Source: Diplosphaera chodatii
Taxonomy: Eukaryota > Chlorophyta > Trebouxiophyceae > Prasiolales > Stichococcaceae
Direction of reading: 5' to 3'
NCBI GenBank assembly: GCA_032358165.1
Contig: JAALGY010000039.1
Span: 992,001-1,056,000 of the forward strand
Length of the DNA: 64,000 bases
Below, one piece after another: positions 11,994-25,300 of the stretch (position 1 is its first letter; the number at the start of each line of letters is the position of its first letter). The notes under the pieces are model-generated. The model was not told where the DNA came from, ran no database searches, and saw only the letters and a program-made list of their open reading frames with translations. Both the position numbers and the translations under genes were made by a program.

Positions 11994-13797
11994 ATGCAGA
12001 CTGCTACGCGAGCGCATGCTGTGCCGACCTGCTATCAGGCTGCGTCAGTACACCGCGTGTTGGCGCGTCCACTGAGCAGAGGGTCAGGCTGCACAAGTCG
12101 CACCAGGTGCACTATGACTAGCAAAGTCTATGGCCGTAGACAACCCTTGATAACCCCACCGAACATGCAACGATGTGACAGACGCACCCAACCCGCTCAG
12201 GCTTATCAGAGTGCACGCAGTTGGACTGCTTGTGGCGGGAGTTGCATGAAGCGTGTGCACGCCCCACATGAGCACCGCAAGCAGTTGCACATGGTGCTCA
12301 GTGTAGCGAATCGCACGTGTATTCATGAATGTGTCACCAGGGTGATACAGCCGGCTGGTACCCGCATCCGCGTATCGGCGGCGTCCGGCAGTGCAGCCAG
12401 GGGGCTTGACCAGGCTGGGCGGGAAGCTCAGGGCGCAGCGGACGACCTCAACAGGCAGCTTGACAGGTACGTTACTTTGTCATGTCCTGAACGCTGTAGA
12501 TGCTGCTCCGGAGCACTGTGCATGGCCAAAGTGCTCCGTCAGCTATTCTTACAGTGCTGACATCATCCTCGTACCCATAAAGTGTTAGTGGGTGTTCATC
12601 TGCTGCAGTGCCAATCGGCGAGCAAAGGACCTGGAAGATCACAGCATGGCTGGTCAGGATGTGAAGGGCGACATGGTGGCGCCGTCCCCAGCGAACAAGC
12701 AGCCAGTAAGCAGTGTCAGGGGGCTGCAATTTGCGCAGCACAGTGTGCAGCAGTGTTCTGGGACAGAGTCACTCTGTGCCATTGTGTGTTGCGCTGCCTC
12801 TAAAGATCCATTTGAGGTCCAACTTGACCATGCATACGCAGGTGCGCATTTTGGCGTTGGGTGCCGCACTGGCGCTCGCAGCACGGGGTACTGGATACCT
12901 GCCAGCACGCGCAGCTGCCTTTGCGCATCTGCTCAGCTGGGCCATTGTGGTCGGCACCAACCTGTGGACGACCTTCTTTGCCGGCATCACCATGTTTAAG
13001 AACTTGCCGCGCCAGGTGTTCGGGAAGCTGCAGGTGCGAGAGGTTCAGCCCCAGCCGATGTGGTTTTTTTGCAGCTTGCTGAGGTCCCAGACACTGTGCA
13101 GTCGCCTAGTGTGAGCACGAGAAATCTGCTACATCTTGTCATCTGCACTAAGGGTGAAATCTTTCACGCTGGTGTCTGGTGCATGCAGAGCAAGCTGTTC
13201 CCGCAGTACTTCCTGCTGCAAACCGCGGGCTCCGCAATCGCATTTGCAACCCTGTGGTACAGCGGCACTGGCGTGCTCAAGCCGCAGCTGTATGCCCTAG
13301 GTGGGTGCTGCAGCATTGGCTGATTGTCATGTCCTGCCGGTTTTCGACACTCCACTGATGTCCTGTACTGCACCACACTGGCATGCCCTGAACACATCCA
13401 CATCTGGCAGGTGGGACTGCAAGTGTCCTCCTATGCTTGCAGGGGTTGCTCTGGCTTTCTCTTTGGCAAACTGGCTGGCTGTTGAGCCGCACACCACGGG
13501 CGTCATGCTGGAGCGGTACGAGCTGGAGAATGCTCAGCAGCGTGACAATGACGCCATCAAGAAGCTCTACAAGACTTTTTCGAAGTGGTGCGCAAACCTG
13601 CTGCAGCATGTATTGTTGGCTCGCTCCAGAGATACGGTGTCCATCTCGCGTAATGACATCGAGCTGCAAACAGGCCGTCACACCCTTCTCCCTGGCACAG
13701 GCATGGCATCAGCTCGCTGCTCAACTTGGTTGTGCTGGTAGCGGCTGTGACGCACGGATGGTGGATTGCGGCATCTGTTCTTAGGGTCAGCATCTGA
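11994..13797 (+). CDS. LEA/TMEM205-like (DUF4149) membrane protein
   Basis: Plant-type protein joining a short LEA-like amphipathic region to a TMEM205/DUF4149 membrane domain; animal TMEM205 is linked to secretory-pathway drug resistance, and the plant role is unclear. The LEA-like part reads ARGLDQAGREAQGAADDLNR (about 12404-12465) and continues in phase into ANRRAKDLEDHSMAGQD (12611-12706). The membrane domain starts at 12842: LALGAALALAARG, then LLSWAIVVGTNLWTTFFAGI and MFKNLPRQVFGKLQ, the family's GTNxWxxFxxG and LPRxxFGxxQ motifs. Exon 13190-13300 continues SKLFPQYFLLQTAGSAIAF. The last exons give VALAFSLANWLAVEPHT, VMLERYELENAQQRDNDAIK, and a final helix LLNLVVLVAAVTHGWWIA, with the stop at 13795-13797. 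Four membrane helices are visible. The start is uncertain: ATGs at 11970 and 11994 are in frame with an unusually long open stretch, but an undetected 5' exon is also possible. Confidence 0.83.
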
Positions 13798-14682
13798 GGA
13801 CGGGATGTGGACGGGACTGCGATGCAAGCAGGGACCTTGGTACACTGCGAGGCATGGTTGGCGAAACATGCCATACTTTACGCATGAGGTTGCTACAGTG
13901 GTTTGTCCTTGCTTTGTTAGTACATATATGTTGTACGCGTTGTCGTGAGTGCCGCACGCACGTAAACACTGCACTCTTCACATTGGCTCTTGGGCGATTT
14001 GGATTGAGGGTGACGGTACCGATGCCACTGGGATACGGTACGCTGTACAAGTGTACATGTCTAGACAGCCTGGTGTCGTCAGCTTCCCGGAGACTTCAGT
14101 GCTGTCATTTCGTCAGGTGATCCGAAGTTCACGGTCGGCAGTGCACGGCACGGTTGCACTTCCCGCTGTCCTCGTGCAGATCAGCCCTCACGATCATCTG
14201 GTGTTCACAGTCATAAAGGTTCGTCCGCGTACTGTCACCTCAGCAAACCATCCCAGGCGTGGGCAAGCTTTCCTGCAACGTGAGGCTCGGACATCGAGAC
14301 ACCGCGCAAACATTTCGGAAGTATCTGGTCCTGCCTTTGATCAGCTGACGGCTGTGGAGCCGCTGACGTCGTTGCTGCAAGTCAGGTTTCCAGCATTTTC
14401 TGCATCCCTTGGCGAGACAAGTCGACCCAGCTCGACAGGCCCCGCTGCGGAGCGATTCACACTACGCAGACGGCTCCGCTGTCACGAACAGACACAGCGG
14501 CTTGGATCGCCCAGACCGGGACGCTCATCTCCAGCTGGAGGCGCCCGCTTTCTAGGCCTGGGAGCGCCAGCGCATCAGCAAGTGCTGCGCCTATGGCTCT
14601 CCGCTGGAGCTGACAGCAGGCGCTTGATCGTGCTGCCTACAGCTTTCAGCGCCCCGCGAGGGAAGGCCACAGAAGTGGCAGC
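13798..14682. other. Intergenic / 5' leader with an unsupported long frame
   Basis: Contains a plus-strand open frame from 13949 to 14686 (about 245 codons). It begins with GTG, shows no known domain, and overlaps the preferred kinase start by four bases in another frame. I treat it as kinase 5' UTR or chance, not as a gene. Confidence 0.4.
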
Positions 14683-17600
14683 ATGAGCGTCCGGGAGCAG
14701 AATGGCGTGACGATGGTATCTTCTCCTTTCGAGGATACTGCCAGATTGGGCACAAGGAGCTCCTGGGATGAAAACAAGGGTACGCTTTAGAGTTTTGCAG
14801 TTGCTGTGGCTCTGTGGGGCAACCGCAGGCACTCAGGTTGGACAGTGAGAGCAGAGTTTGACACCATGTTCTGATGTTACCTGCTGCAGGCGACCTGACA
14901 GCAGGACATGAGCCTATGAGGACAAAGTCTGGCGGTCTCACGACATCCTCTGCAGTTGCCACTGAGCGGCGTGGCTCGGCAGAGATGTGAGTGAGACACC
15001 TGCTGCCCAGTTGGCTTGTTGTAGTTGAAGCTGATCTGGCTGACAAGAGACTATGCCCTCGGGCTTTGTAGTGCACGCTCACATACGCTGTTCGGTTTCT
15101 CCTCGCAGCAATACACTTGCGGCGAATGCCGCAAATGACTATCCCATGCGAAGCGGCCGGGAGCCCAGCGATGCGATCCGCCGCTTCAGCAGCGCAGGCA
15201 GCCAAGTCGTGCAGATGCTGGGCGTGAGTATTCCTCCACATCCGGCAGTGTGCTCACCAGCAGTTCTGCTTGGTAGCAGCAACAGCTCAGCTTGTACTGC
15301 ATGCTTGCTGCAGGTCGTCAACCGATTCCAGGAGCTAGTGCGGTTGGCCGGCGAGGCATACATTGATCCCTCCAACCTTACACGGGTGTGAACCCCGCTC
15401 TCTGTGGCGTGCATGCGCATCAGTGTGCAAATATCCCCGATGAGTTGTCAGGACATTCGATTGACCGTGATGCGTGGTGTGCTGCCGCTGACAACCCTGA
15501 CCCTGGACATTGCCTAGGTACGGACGCTGGGCGAGGGCGCATTCGCCAAGGTGGTGCACTGCAAGCTGAAGCGGGAGGGGCATGCGGAACTGGACGTCGC
15601 AGTCAAGCTGCTGAAGCCCGCGCTGTTCAGCTCCGACCTGGACGTGTCAGACTTTGTGAAGGAGGGCATCATCCTGAAGCGCCTGCGCCACCCGTGAGTT
15701 ACCATGACGCTCTGCTCAGTGTTTAGGGGTTAGAGGTTGCGCCACACGTTGGCGCAGGGCTCTTGTCGGCTGCATATTGCTGACCATGTCGCAGCATGGC
15801 TGCAGTGGTAGGTGACGCTTGTGCGCTTGTCTTGCAGGTCGGTGGTCGGGGTGGTGGGCCTGGGCTTCAAGTCCGCAAACGGCGGCCGGGGCGCCTCGCC
15901 AGACTCGCTTTTCATCGTGCAGGCGAGTTCACCACCATGCTGCGCCTGGCTCCCGGTTCTACACGAATGTATTCATCACAGTCCCTCAGCATCCAGCACA
16001 CTTTTGGTGTGTGGTCAGCTCTGTATCAACCAAACTGCTGGTTTGATCAGGAGTTGTGCGCTGGTGGCGCCCTCAGGGATGTGGTGGCCCACCAGATGTT
16101 CCGGCCTCGTGAGGTGGGTGGCATTGCCGCCTGAAGCATCAGGCCGTGCACTGCCAAAGTGTAGCCTTCATGGTGGCACGACAACAGGACACAGCCTTTG
16201 GCAACACGTCTAGGCCCACTTCACCGGTGCGGTGTGATGGTTTGCAGGTGGTCTACACATACGAGGACGGGCTGCGGTGGTCGATACAAATCGCGTCCGC
16301 TCTGGCGCACCTCCATGCACAGCGGCCGCTCATCATTCACCGCGACCTAAAGCTGGACAATGTCCTGTTGACAGGTCACCACTTGTTACATCCGGTTTAG
16401 GGGTTTAGGGTTGCTACTCATTCATGCATGTGCACAGCTGTGGATGTTCGAAGCAGAGGAATGACAGTTGCAAACAAATCAGGCATCAGGCCGACGTGTC
16501 GCCGTGGTCCTGCTGGCAGGCGACTGCGCAGCGTACGATGCGAAGATCGGGGACTTCGGGTTGCATGCGACGGTGGAGCAGACGGACCGATCAGACTCCG
16601 TCAGGCAGCTGTGAGTCTTTTTTCTTTATGCTGCATCTCTGCCCTAGCAGGACGAGTGGCATTTCGAAGCGCTCTTGAGCTCTGCACATGATCTGCACAT
16701 GCCCGCGGGGAAATCTCCGGGGAGCCCTTTGGTTGCGCAAACCAGGCTGTGGAGAGCCAGCTTGGGCCAGGCCAGCTATGCAGCTGCAGCAGCGTCAGCG
16801 GCAGTGTCCCAGGCAGCAGGAACACAGCCCGGCGCTTGCAGAAAGGCGCCACTGCAGCCGGCAGCCAACGTCGTGCAGGGCCACCTGAATGTGGTGCATG
16901 CAGCGCTGCCACCACTCCGCATACCGCAGCGAGCATTGCCGCAGCTGCCAGCAGCCATACAGCCACAGCCTCTGCAGCAGACACCAGCACAGCATGCAGC
17001 AGCGTGTCCTTGTAGCATGGCCTGTGGCCTGCTGTGCAGCCCTTTCTTCCAAGCCAGAGCCAAGCTCAGGCACTCTGCTGGCAGCTGCCGAGGCTCACGG
17101 CATTGTGCCATTAGCATGCCATCGAGGCCCACACGAAGGCCCATAACGACGGTCAGCAGGTTGTGGCACTGCGTCACACCGAGCTGATCTCGTAGTCTGA
17201 TGTGCGATGCAGGAAGCGGCAGCTGACGAAGGCAACGGACGAGGAGCGAAGTCGCCTGGCAGATGACAGCGTGGTCAGCCGCCTGGACTCCACCATGCTG
17301 CACATGCCCGCCTCGCGGCCCAAGATCGCCCGGTGCGCAGCCAGAGCAGAGAGTGCCACTGCGTCCGCACTTCGTGTGGAGCTCTTACCACCTGCAGGCA
17401 GCCCGACATATTTTATCATGCCTTCCATCAGCACAAATGAATGAAAAGTGAAGTTACACACATTCAGATGCAAACCGCTGCTGCGTGCGCAGGGTTGCAA
17501 GCACGGTGCGACTCAGCCAGCACACCAACAAAACCAGCCCGACAGCCAGCACCGGCACCGCCGGCAGAACCGTCAGCAGCAGCAGCCCCTCGCTCATGCA

Positions 17601-18873
17601 GCGCTTCTTCACGCTGCGGAAGCGCAGCAACCCCAAGCACGACCTTACAGGTGCCCTGCGAGGGTCTTTGTCGTCTCCTGATGTCGGGTTGCGTCCCTCG
17701 TCGTCTGTCTGGAGGGTTATGGTCAGGCCGACAGATGCTGAACAATGAGCTGAGAAGGCATCATCTGTCGGGGCTGCAGGCCAGACGGGCAGCTTCCTAA
17801 ACATGGCGCCAGAGGTGGTACTTGGCGAGCGCTACAACGAGGCAGCGGTGAGTTCTTTCGGCTGTGGCTGAAGGGCGCTGTCGTGCCGGCCTACCCATTG
17901 TCCTGAACCAAACCGTGCTGGGGTCGGGCGGATGAGGAACGTCTACCGGACTCTGTTGTGATGCATGCATCTCCTCACAAATTGTGCAGGACCTGTTCTC
18001 TTTGGCGGTGGTCCTGTACGAGATCTTCACGAAGACCATCACTGCAGCGACGGTCATTGTGATGGGCACGCCCCACGAGTGCTCCGACTACGCTTACAAG
18101 GTGCGCTTCCCATCCAGATGACTCATGCTTACTCAATGCCCCCAGCAAATTTGCTGCCATGAAGTGCTCTGAAGAAGACCAATGCTTCATGAGGACTGCA
18201 TGCATGCTTCCTTGCCTACTGTTACAAAGCCTGCCGAGATCCAGACCAGCAATGTTGTCACGCCATGCTGATGCCATGCGATGGATGCCCTACACCGCAT
18301 GTTGGGATGCAGGCGCTGAACCTGCATGGTGTACCTGCAGGTGGCGAGGGGGTACCGGCGGCCCTGCCCGCTGAGCTGGCCACCGGAGCTGGCGCAGCTC
18401 ATCATGGACTGCTGGGCGCAGGACTGCGACCTGCGGCCCTCGGCAGCGCAGGCACGGTTCTCGCCACTGGCACACACCTGGCATCAGCTCACGGGCAATG
18501 GCAGCAGCGGGCCCCTGGCAGCAGCAGCAGCAGCGTGGCTGTAGCTTCAGGTCAAGGGCATGCAACAGTGTGGTCATTGGCAACAAGGACAGCAGAATCA
18601 GGCATACGCTCCTGGCGCATGCTTAACCGATCACATCTGCGCAGCTCGAACAGCACCATATTGTGCTTTGCAGAGTGGGATTGGCTATCCGACAGAGGGT
18701 GCACCATTGTAGCATCAGCTGGACTGCAGCTGACACAGGTGTAGTTGCATGTGCTGCAGGTGGTGGATCGGCTGAAGGCGATCAAAGAGGCTGGTGTCGT
18801 CGCCAAGATGGATGTGCAGGAGGAGGAGGACATCAGGCAGATGAAGCACAGCAGTGGTTTGTGCTGCTTCTGA
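14683..18873 (+). CDS. TKL-like protein kinase with long activation-segment insert
   Basis: Protein kinase of the plant/algal tyrosine-kinase-like group, probably Ser/Thr specific. The ATG at 14683 gives MSVREQNGVTMVSSPFEDTA; exons joined at 14779/14890 and 14987/15109 keep phase exactly. After a Ser/Arg-rich N-terminus the domain shows the glycine loop LGEGAFAKVVHC (15527-15562), the VAVKLLKPALF lysine (15600), the acidic helix-C region, the hinge IVQELCAGGALRDVV, the catalytic loop IIHRDLKLDNVLL (16334-16372), KIGDFG (16545-16562), then after an insert NMAPEVVLGERYNEAADLFS (about 17802-18005), VVLYEIFTK, and ARGYRRPCPLSWPPELAQLI with DCWAQDCDLRPSAAQ. All catalytic residues (K, D of HRD, D of DFG) are present. 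Roughly 90-110 residues, Ser/Thr- and Lys/Arg-rich, separate DFG from APE. The tail ends DIRQMKHSSGLCCF; stop 18871-18873. Confidence 0.88.
15722..15733 (+). repeat. Telomere-like unit in kinase intron
   Basis: TTTAGGGGTTAG, a degenerate TTTAGGG pair inside the intron after the helix-C exon. See also 16395 and 58371. Confidence 0.4.
16395..16412 (+). repeat. Interstitial TTTAGGG repeat in kinase intron
   Basis: GTTTAGGGGTTTAGGGTT lies just after the donor of the HRD-loop exon. The unit is the common plant/green algal telomere repeat with one extra G. Confidence 0.55.
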
Positions 18874-19313
18874 CCGTATGCAACCGCATAGAGAGTGTGG
18901 CATGGACACTGCCAGCAGCAGCAGGTCCCAATGGCTGGCAGTGGTTTTTGGAGGTGGTCCCCCTCCCACTGCACCATCACTATGTTGCAACTGTGTTTGT
19001 GATTATTTGGGGTTGCGTGAAGCTGCACCACCGCAGCATGCAGATTATGGTAGGCGTGCCTTGAAGTACATAATGGTACGCCTGGCCATTGACGTTACAC
19101 TGTGTGACTCCTGATGGGCACCAAGCAAGACGCTGCTTGCACACTTCGATGTCCAGTACCAAGCTGCTCTGCCACTGTCATTGATACATCATTGCTTTGA
19201 GCTCACCTCACTCTTCGTGCAAACCTCAAAGTAAGTTCGCACTGCATGTGCCAAGTCTCTCAGAAAGGTCAGGTCGCACGTTTGGTCAGCAGCCTGTGTG
19301 TTCATACATATAC
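18874..19313. other. Convergent intergenic region
   Basis: Tail-to-tail spacer between the kinase and DNA polymerase genes, holding both 3' UTRs. No further coding signal is visible. Confidence 0.5.
19095..19099 (-). promoter_or_regulatory. Candidate TGTAA polyadenylation signal
   Basis: Minus-strand TGTAA about 215 bases past the polymerase stop codon, the chlorophyte-type signal. Weak, five-base evidence. Confidence 0.25.
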
Positions 19314-22300
19314 CTACTGCTGCAGTAATGGCTGCATGCTCCCCCAGCGGCGGCCAATCTCAATCGAGACCTGCAGCGGCACCGTTAGCTGCGCCGCTCC
19401 TATGATCACTCAAACGAATGCTTATAGCAGACACCCTTTCAAGCTTTTCCAGGCTTGAATGCGCAGTCCAGGTGGTGTCGTGACACATGCTGTTGCAGCA
19501 CCAGCACTTAAGTCAGTGCAGCTTTACTGCACAGCGGTTGTACGGACACACCACGAACTTATGCCTGCACCTTCCATGATGCCACGCACTGCTGCAGCGG
19601 TTGCGCCCACGTGTGCCTCGGGCACCTCGAACAGCAACTCATCATGGATCTGCGCCAGCAGCTGCACTGGAGGGCCGCCTGCAGCATGCATGTGCACACA
19701 TAGATAGGGTTGTTAACTGTTCTTGTGGGGTGTGGATGTATCCGGACCAGGTGACATGCTAGGGGACTCTGTTGCTGCAAACCTTCGTATACTTGCAGCT
19801 GACCCAGACGGCCTGTCCATCACATGCTGTGAGCCACAAGCTGCTGAGAGACATCACCTGATGCAGCTTCCGCTGCAGCATGCTGCGACCAGGCCACCAT
19901 GGCGGCCTTGATCACGTCTGCAGCGCTGCCCTGCACATTCCATCAGGGGCGCTGACCAGGCTTGCTGGTGGCAGACAGCAGCGGTCCTGCTGTCCCACCG
20001 GGTGTGCAGCGCTGGGCACGGGGTGAAGCCGGACCGCGTCTCAATCTCAGCACCAATACATCACCGTCACCAATCAGTCGGCGCACCTGGACGATGGTGT
20101 TGACTGCCCGACGCTCTGCCTCCGCCACCTCCCTGCAGCGGCACACGGCCCCTGTATCTTTTTCCTCCCACCAGCAGCGCCCGCCGACCGCTCGGGCCGG
20201 CCCAACCCCACCTCAGAAGACTTGCAGCACGCAGGCCAGGACGAAGCACCTGCTGTCGGACGAGCGGATGCCCTGGAGCGGGCGGCGCCTGCCGGCCATC
20301 GTGCGCACCTCGCCGCTGCGGTGCGCCGTGCTCTTGGCCGCCTCGATGAACTCCTTCACCTGTCGAAGGACGGGCAAACCAAGACATGATCCTGGGCGCC
20401 AGTGTGCTGAGCGCCTGACCATCGCTGTGGTCCAGATGGCGCCAGCAGACCGGGCATGGGTTCAACTACACCGTGTGTGTGACCGCCAACACACTCAGCG
20501 GACCGATGCCCAGGTGTGCATACCACAAGAGGGCTCGTTTGCCTTAGGTGCAGTCTCTCTTGGACGTGCAGAGTAGTAGCTAGACCCCGAGGTGTAAATA
20601 CATGCAGTTGCACGGCACCCGGGGGAAGGTCTGCAGGAAGGAGGTGATGAGCCGCTGGGCGTCCGGCTGGGGCACGGCCAGCTGCTGGGCCAGGCCCGCC
20701 GCCCCGCGCCCATACACCACGCTGTACACTACCCCCTTGGCGCGCTGCCGCTCCCCCCTGCTGATAGCCTCCGGCCCGCCTGCACCGCAAGAGGCACAAT
20801 AATTTTTTTTATTTTTGAGTTTTCTTAAATTTCTGGCCTGAAGTTATATTTCGGTGATGCAGAAGCATCCTGGGCAGTGTCCACATCAGCTCATGACGGA
20901 AGCTGGCAACGCTGGTGTTGGCGCTGATGGCCATGGCCGTCCATGATGCACCACCTTCTGCAACAGCGTACAAGAGCACGCGTGTGAGACTGCGTGAGTT
21001 GTGCTCTACATGCAGTTCCATCCCTGTGCTGGTGCTCACATGCGTTGTTGCGCAGCCAGGCTGCAGCAATGGCGCAGAACACGTCGCCAGCCGGCCCCGT
21101 GGTGCACAGCAGCTGCTGCAGGCGCGCGTCGCCGCTGATGTGCGCCAAAATCCGCAGCTGCCGACACAGGGAGCCAGCTCAAGACGGGCACAGCAGTGTG
21201 CACTGCACAGGCTCCTCTCCTGGGGGACTGTGTGTCCAGAAAGACTGTGATGCATGTGTGCCAGTTCGATGGTGCACAAGGAAGAGGGAAGGCAGAGCAC
21301 TGCGCAGGTTGACCATCTCACCTCGACCTGGGAGTAGTCTGCCGCGAGGAGTGTGCAGCCTGCCAGGCGCAAATGGCGCTTCCGTTAAACAGTGGCAAAT
21401 GATGATGAAAGCGTCTCAGCCTGAATTGGGCCGGCAACTGCTGGCAAGTGTTCACAGGCTAAGGAACATCAGGCCACCTGGTGCAGCGACAAAGGCGTCC
21501 CGAACATTTACACGAGCCAGCGCTGGCAGGGCAGCAGGGTTTTCCTCCAAGGCGCTGGCCGCCTCGTCACCCTCCCCTGACCCCACATTCTCGCTGCCAA
21601 GACAGTACTTGGTCACCGCCTGCAGAAAAGGTCACAGCAGTGGTGACAGCATCCAACACGAATGAGATTCGCTCGCAAGTGCCGCTGGGGTGTGGGCGCA
21701 TCCGGTCTCGCATGCGTGCAGGGCCCACTGCTCGAACGGCGGGACAAGCCTAGCCGCTGGGCTGCGACGTGTGCGGCACCGACCTGCAGGTTTGGGTCGG
21801 AGCATGACAGGCGGCCAGTTGCAACGGAGGTCTGCTGCCAGCGGCAGTGCACCCGCGCCAGGGAGCCGCCCGCCCGCTGCGCAGCCTGCTCTGCCGCCAC
21901 CACCCACCCAGGCCGCACGTACTTCGTCAGCACGTTCTGCACATGCAACTTCGGGCCCTTGGTCAGCTGTTCAAGAACTGGCATGCACCAGCCACACCTG
22001 TGTTGATCCATACCGCGCAGCAGGGTGCTGTTGTGAACGGGCATCTGCATCTGCATGGTCGCATGCAGATGCTACCGAAGCAGTGTAGGGTGTCGCACAC
22101 TAATCTCCCAACAGTTCCATATCCTTCCAGATGAGCCCAGGCCACGATGGCACACCTGCATGGCTCGGAACTCGAGCACCAGGGCGGGCAGCGGGCAGGC
22201 GGTCGACCTCTGCAGGTGCCGCAGAGCCACCTCGTCAGTCGGCGCGTGCGTCTTTGCAGGAGCCCTGCGAAGGCAATTCTCAGGTTTCGTGGGTGTGGAA

Positions 22301-25300
22301 GGCTACCAGTGCTTTTGCTGCAACAGACCAGCCAGTGTTAAAGTCAGCACTGCCAGCAGTTATCAACGTTGATGCACATGTGGTCCTGCACAGCAGCAGC
22401 AGCGCATGCGCACCTGCCGGCACGATCCAGTGGCGGCGGCAGGCCCAGGTCGCTGTACAGTGCGGTGCTCAGCTGGCTGGGCGACGCCAGGTTGATGGCG
22501 TGACCGACGACGCGCTCTGCCTCAGCCTGCCCAGTTGCAAGCATCGACCACACATCATAGCATTGCGACTCGAATGACGCACATGTGCACAACTGTCCCT
22601 GCTTGCTGGACAGGACAATGTATCACAACATGCCCCCAACTGAGGCTCATATCAGTCAATGCAACTCATGCCCACTTCCGATCGGAAGTGAGCACGAAGT
22701 TGCAGCTGGGTTGCTATCACCCACCTCGATGGCAGCGCAGCGCTGCTCCAGGGCCGCCGCATGCGCCTGCAGCGCCGCCGGCTCGAAGCCCATGCCGCGA
22801 ACCTCCATGCCCGCCAGCATCGCCGAAACATGCAGCTCGGTGCGCAGCACGTTGCCCAGGTCCTGTGACGCCACGACCCGCTGCGTGGCCGCCGACAGCT
22901 GCGAGACTGCGAGCAGGTCGTCCCGCAGGCGCTGCAGTGGCGGCTTTGTGGCTGTTGACTGTAGGGCGAATAGCAGAGTTGTCTGATGAGTGTGCTACAC
23001 AGCAGGGCACAATCATGCAGCCGCCTACTAACATCAAGCTGCTGTCAGCTGCTTCACCAAGTTGAGTTACCTCCATCTCAGCAGCATCGCAGATGGAGTG
23101 GTGTTCACACAGCTCCACCATGCCATACCGCTCCAGTCGCACAGCCTCGCCCTTCTGCAAGGTGTGCAATGCTAGATCAGAATGTGTGGCTTGCAAGAAA
23201 CGTGCTGTTGTTTACTGTCAGCGTCAAATACTTCAAGTCCACTGCTCTCGATGTCTTGCCACACATTGTGGCACTTGCAGATACCTGCACCAGGTGCGGC
23301 TCGTGCAGCCAGGCTGCCAAGCGCGCGTCCGTCACGTGGGCGGCGACATCTACAGGGCTGGGCACCGGCAGCCCATTGCGCAGCAGGTTCACCAGCACAG
23401 CTGCAGAGACAAGTGTGCATCGCAAAGTAGTTAGCTGCAGTTCTTTCGGACGATTGAGGTGGTGGTCAGCTGGTAATGTTGCAGCCCGGCAGAAAGCAGC
23501 AAATTCCAGGCTACAAGGGCGACAATCTGCTTGCCACTGCGCAGCATGCATACCATACCTTGGATGTCAAATGCAACAATCGGCCTCCTGCCCGCCAGCA
23601 GCTTATCTATCTGCTGCCGTGTGGTGTCCCTGCTGCTGCCGCCGGATACTGGCAGGAGGAACAGCGGGGCGCGCTTCTCGATGCTTGGCTCCAGCACAGA
23701 GGAAATAGGGAAATGATATCTGCTCGTTCCACCGTTAGGAGTTTCCAATTACGATATGAACAGTTTCCTGGAAAGCTGATCATGAGATGTCAATTCTACT
23801 GTACCTTGAAGAACAGGACGCAGAGCCCCAGCAGCGGGTCGACTCCCTCCACAGCATCCTTGCCGGTTCGCTTTGCAGTTGGCGGCCGCCCATCCTTGCG
23901 CCCTGTAGCCAGCAACACGCACTCCAATCGTCGTGCAAGCCGCCTCTATCTATACGACATGCAGCATGGAGCAACACCGCTCGTCCTGCACCACTTCAGG
24001 CTGGCTGACCTGCAAGCTTGTTGATGTTCTGCTCCTGTACCCTGCTCAGTGGGCGGCATGAGCTGTACATCTGTGATCCGCTCTGCATATCGGCCTGCAG
24101 GGCATAGCAAAACATCCTCACCATGACCATGCAATCTACGAACCACAGCACACAGGCAGCAATGCTGTAGCTGCTGCATCTGCATAAAAACTGTACAGGC
24201 AGAGTATTTGACGCCACCGCACCAGAATCGTGGCCAGCAGGCAGCCATCACACTTGCGGTGCTCGATGGTAAACTTTGCAGCGCCCTGTGTTGTTGCAGC
24301 GTCGACCACCAGCCTGTCAAAGAGCAGCACCTCGGGGTCTGGTAGCGCTGCCTTCCCGCTGGTCCGAGCCTGCAAATGTGCCAACAAATGATAGCCTGTG
24401 CGCCCAGCATCGATTGTGCCACATCGGCCCCACTTATGATGAGCATGACCGTCACTTGGGCTCAGTTGTCCACACCTTCTTGACCAATGGTGCATCGGGC
24501 GCTGTCGAGGCAGCATCTGACACGTGAGGGCTGGCTTCAGCCATCGGCTGTGGGGAGATGCCCAGAGCAGCACCGGCACTAGCAGCTGCGTCAGCACAAC
24601 ATGCTGTTAGAAGCTCCTGGTGAATGGGCACCAGAACCATGAGCACGGACCTGCTGTGTGGTGTCCATGAGACAAGCGGACCTGTGGCGTCGTCATTGGT
24701 CCCCAGAGTCTGCACTGGCAGCCTAGCGGGCACTGTCCCCTTCCGCTTTTCAGCCGTGCCTTGCCTCCCAGTGACCACGCCTGCCACTGAAGGCTAAGCC
24801 ATTTCTGGAGCTTGATGCCAGGTCTGATGGGAGGGCAGATACCGTCTTGAGCGACACTCACCTCCAGACAACGTCTTCTGTGTGGTTTTGCTAGGTGTAC
24901 TTGCTCCTGCTGCCTTGCGCTTGGCAGGTTGGCCTGTTTGCTGTCCCTACAAACCAACGACCCCTCATTGCACAGATCAACCACTGCAATGCATTTTGAA
25001 TCTGGGAAGACCATGGCAATGTGAGTGTGTGGTGCCCGTCGAGGGTCCAAGCATGCAAAACCGCCGAACATTGCACCTCTCGTGGCTGGCCACCCCAGCG
25101 TTCTGCAGCAGGCGGCGGCGGCGGCACACGGCAGCCGCCTGACGGCGTGAGACGCGCCTGCACTGCCCGCAGCGGTGGCCTGCAGGAGCAAGAAGCAAGC
25201 TAGGAAACGTCGTTATGACACTGACTGCATGCCCGCTCAACACCCCAGAAAACCTTGTTCATGAGCACAATAATAAGATGTTGTCAGGCCGTCACCTGCT

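Noticed and set aside
13949..14686. 245-codon plus-strand frame before the kinase
   Set aside because: Starts with GTG, has no recognisable domain, and the phase-consistent kinase model begins at 14683 in another frame.
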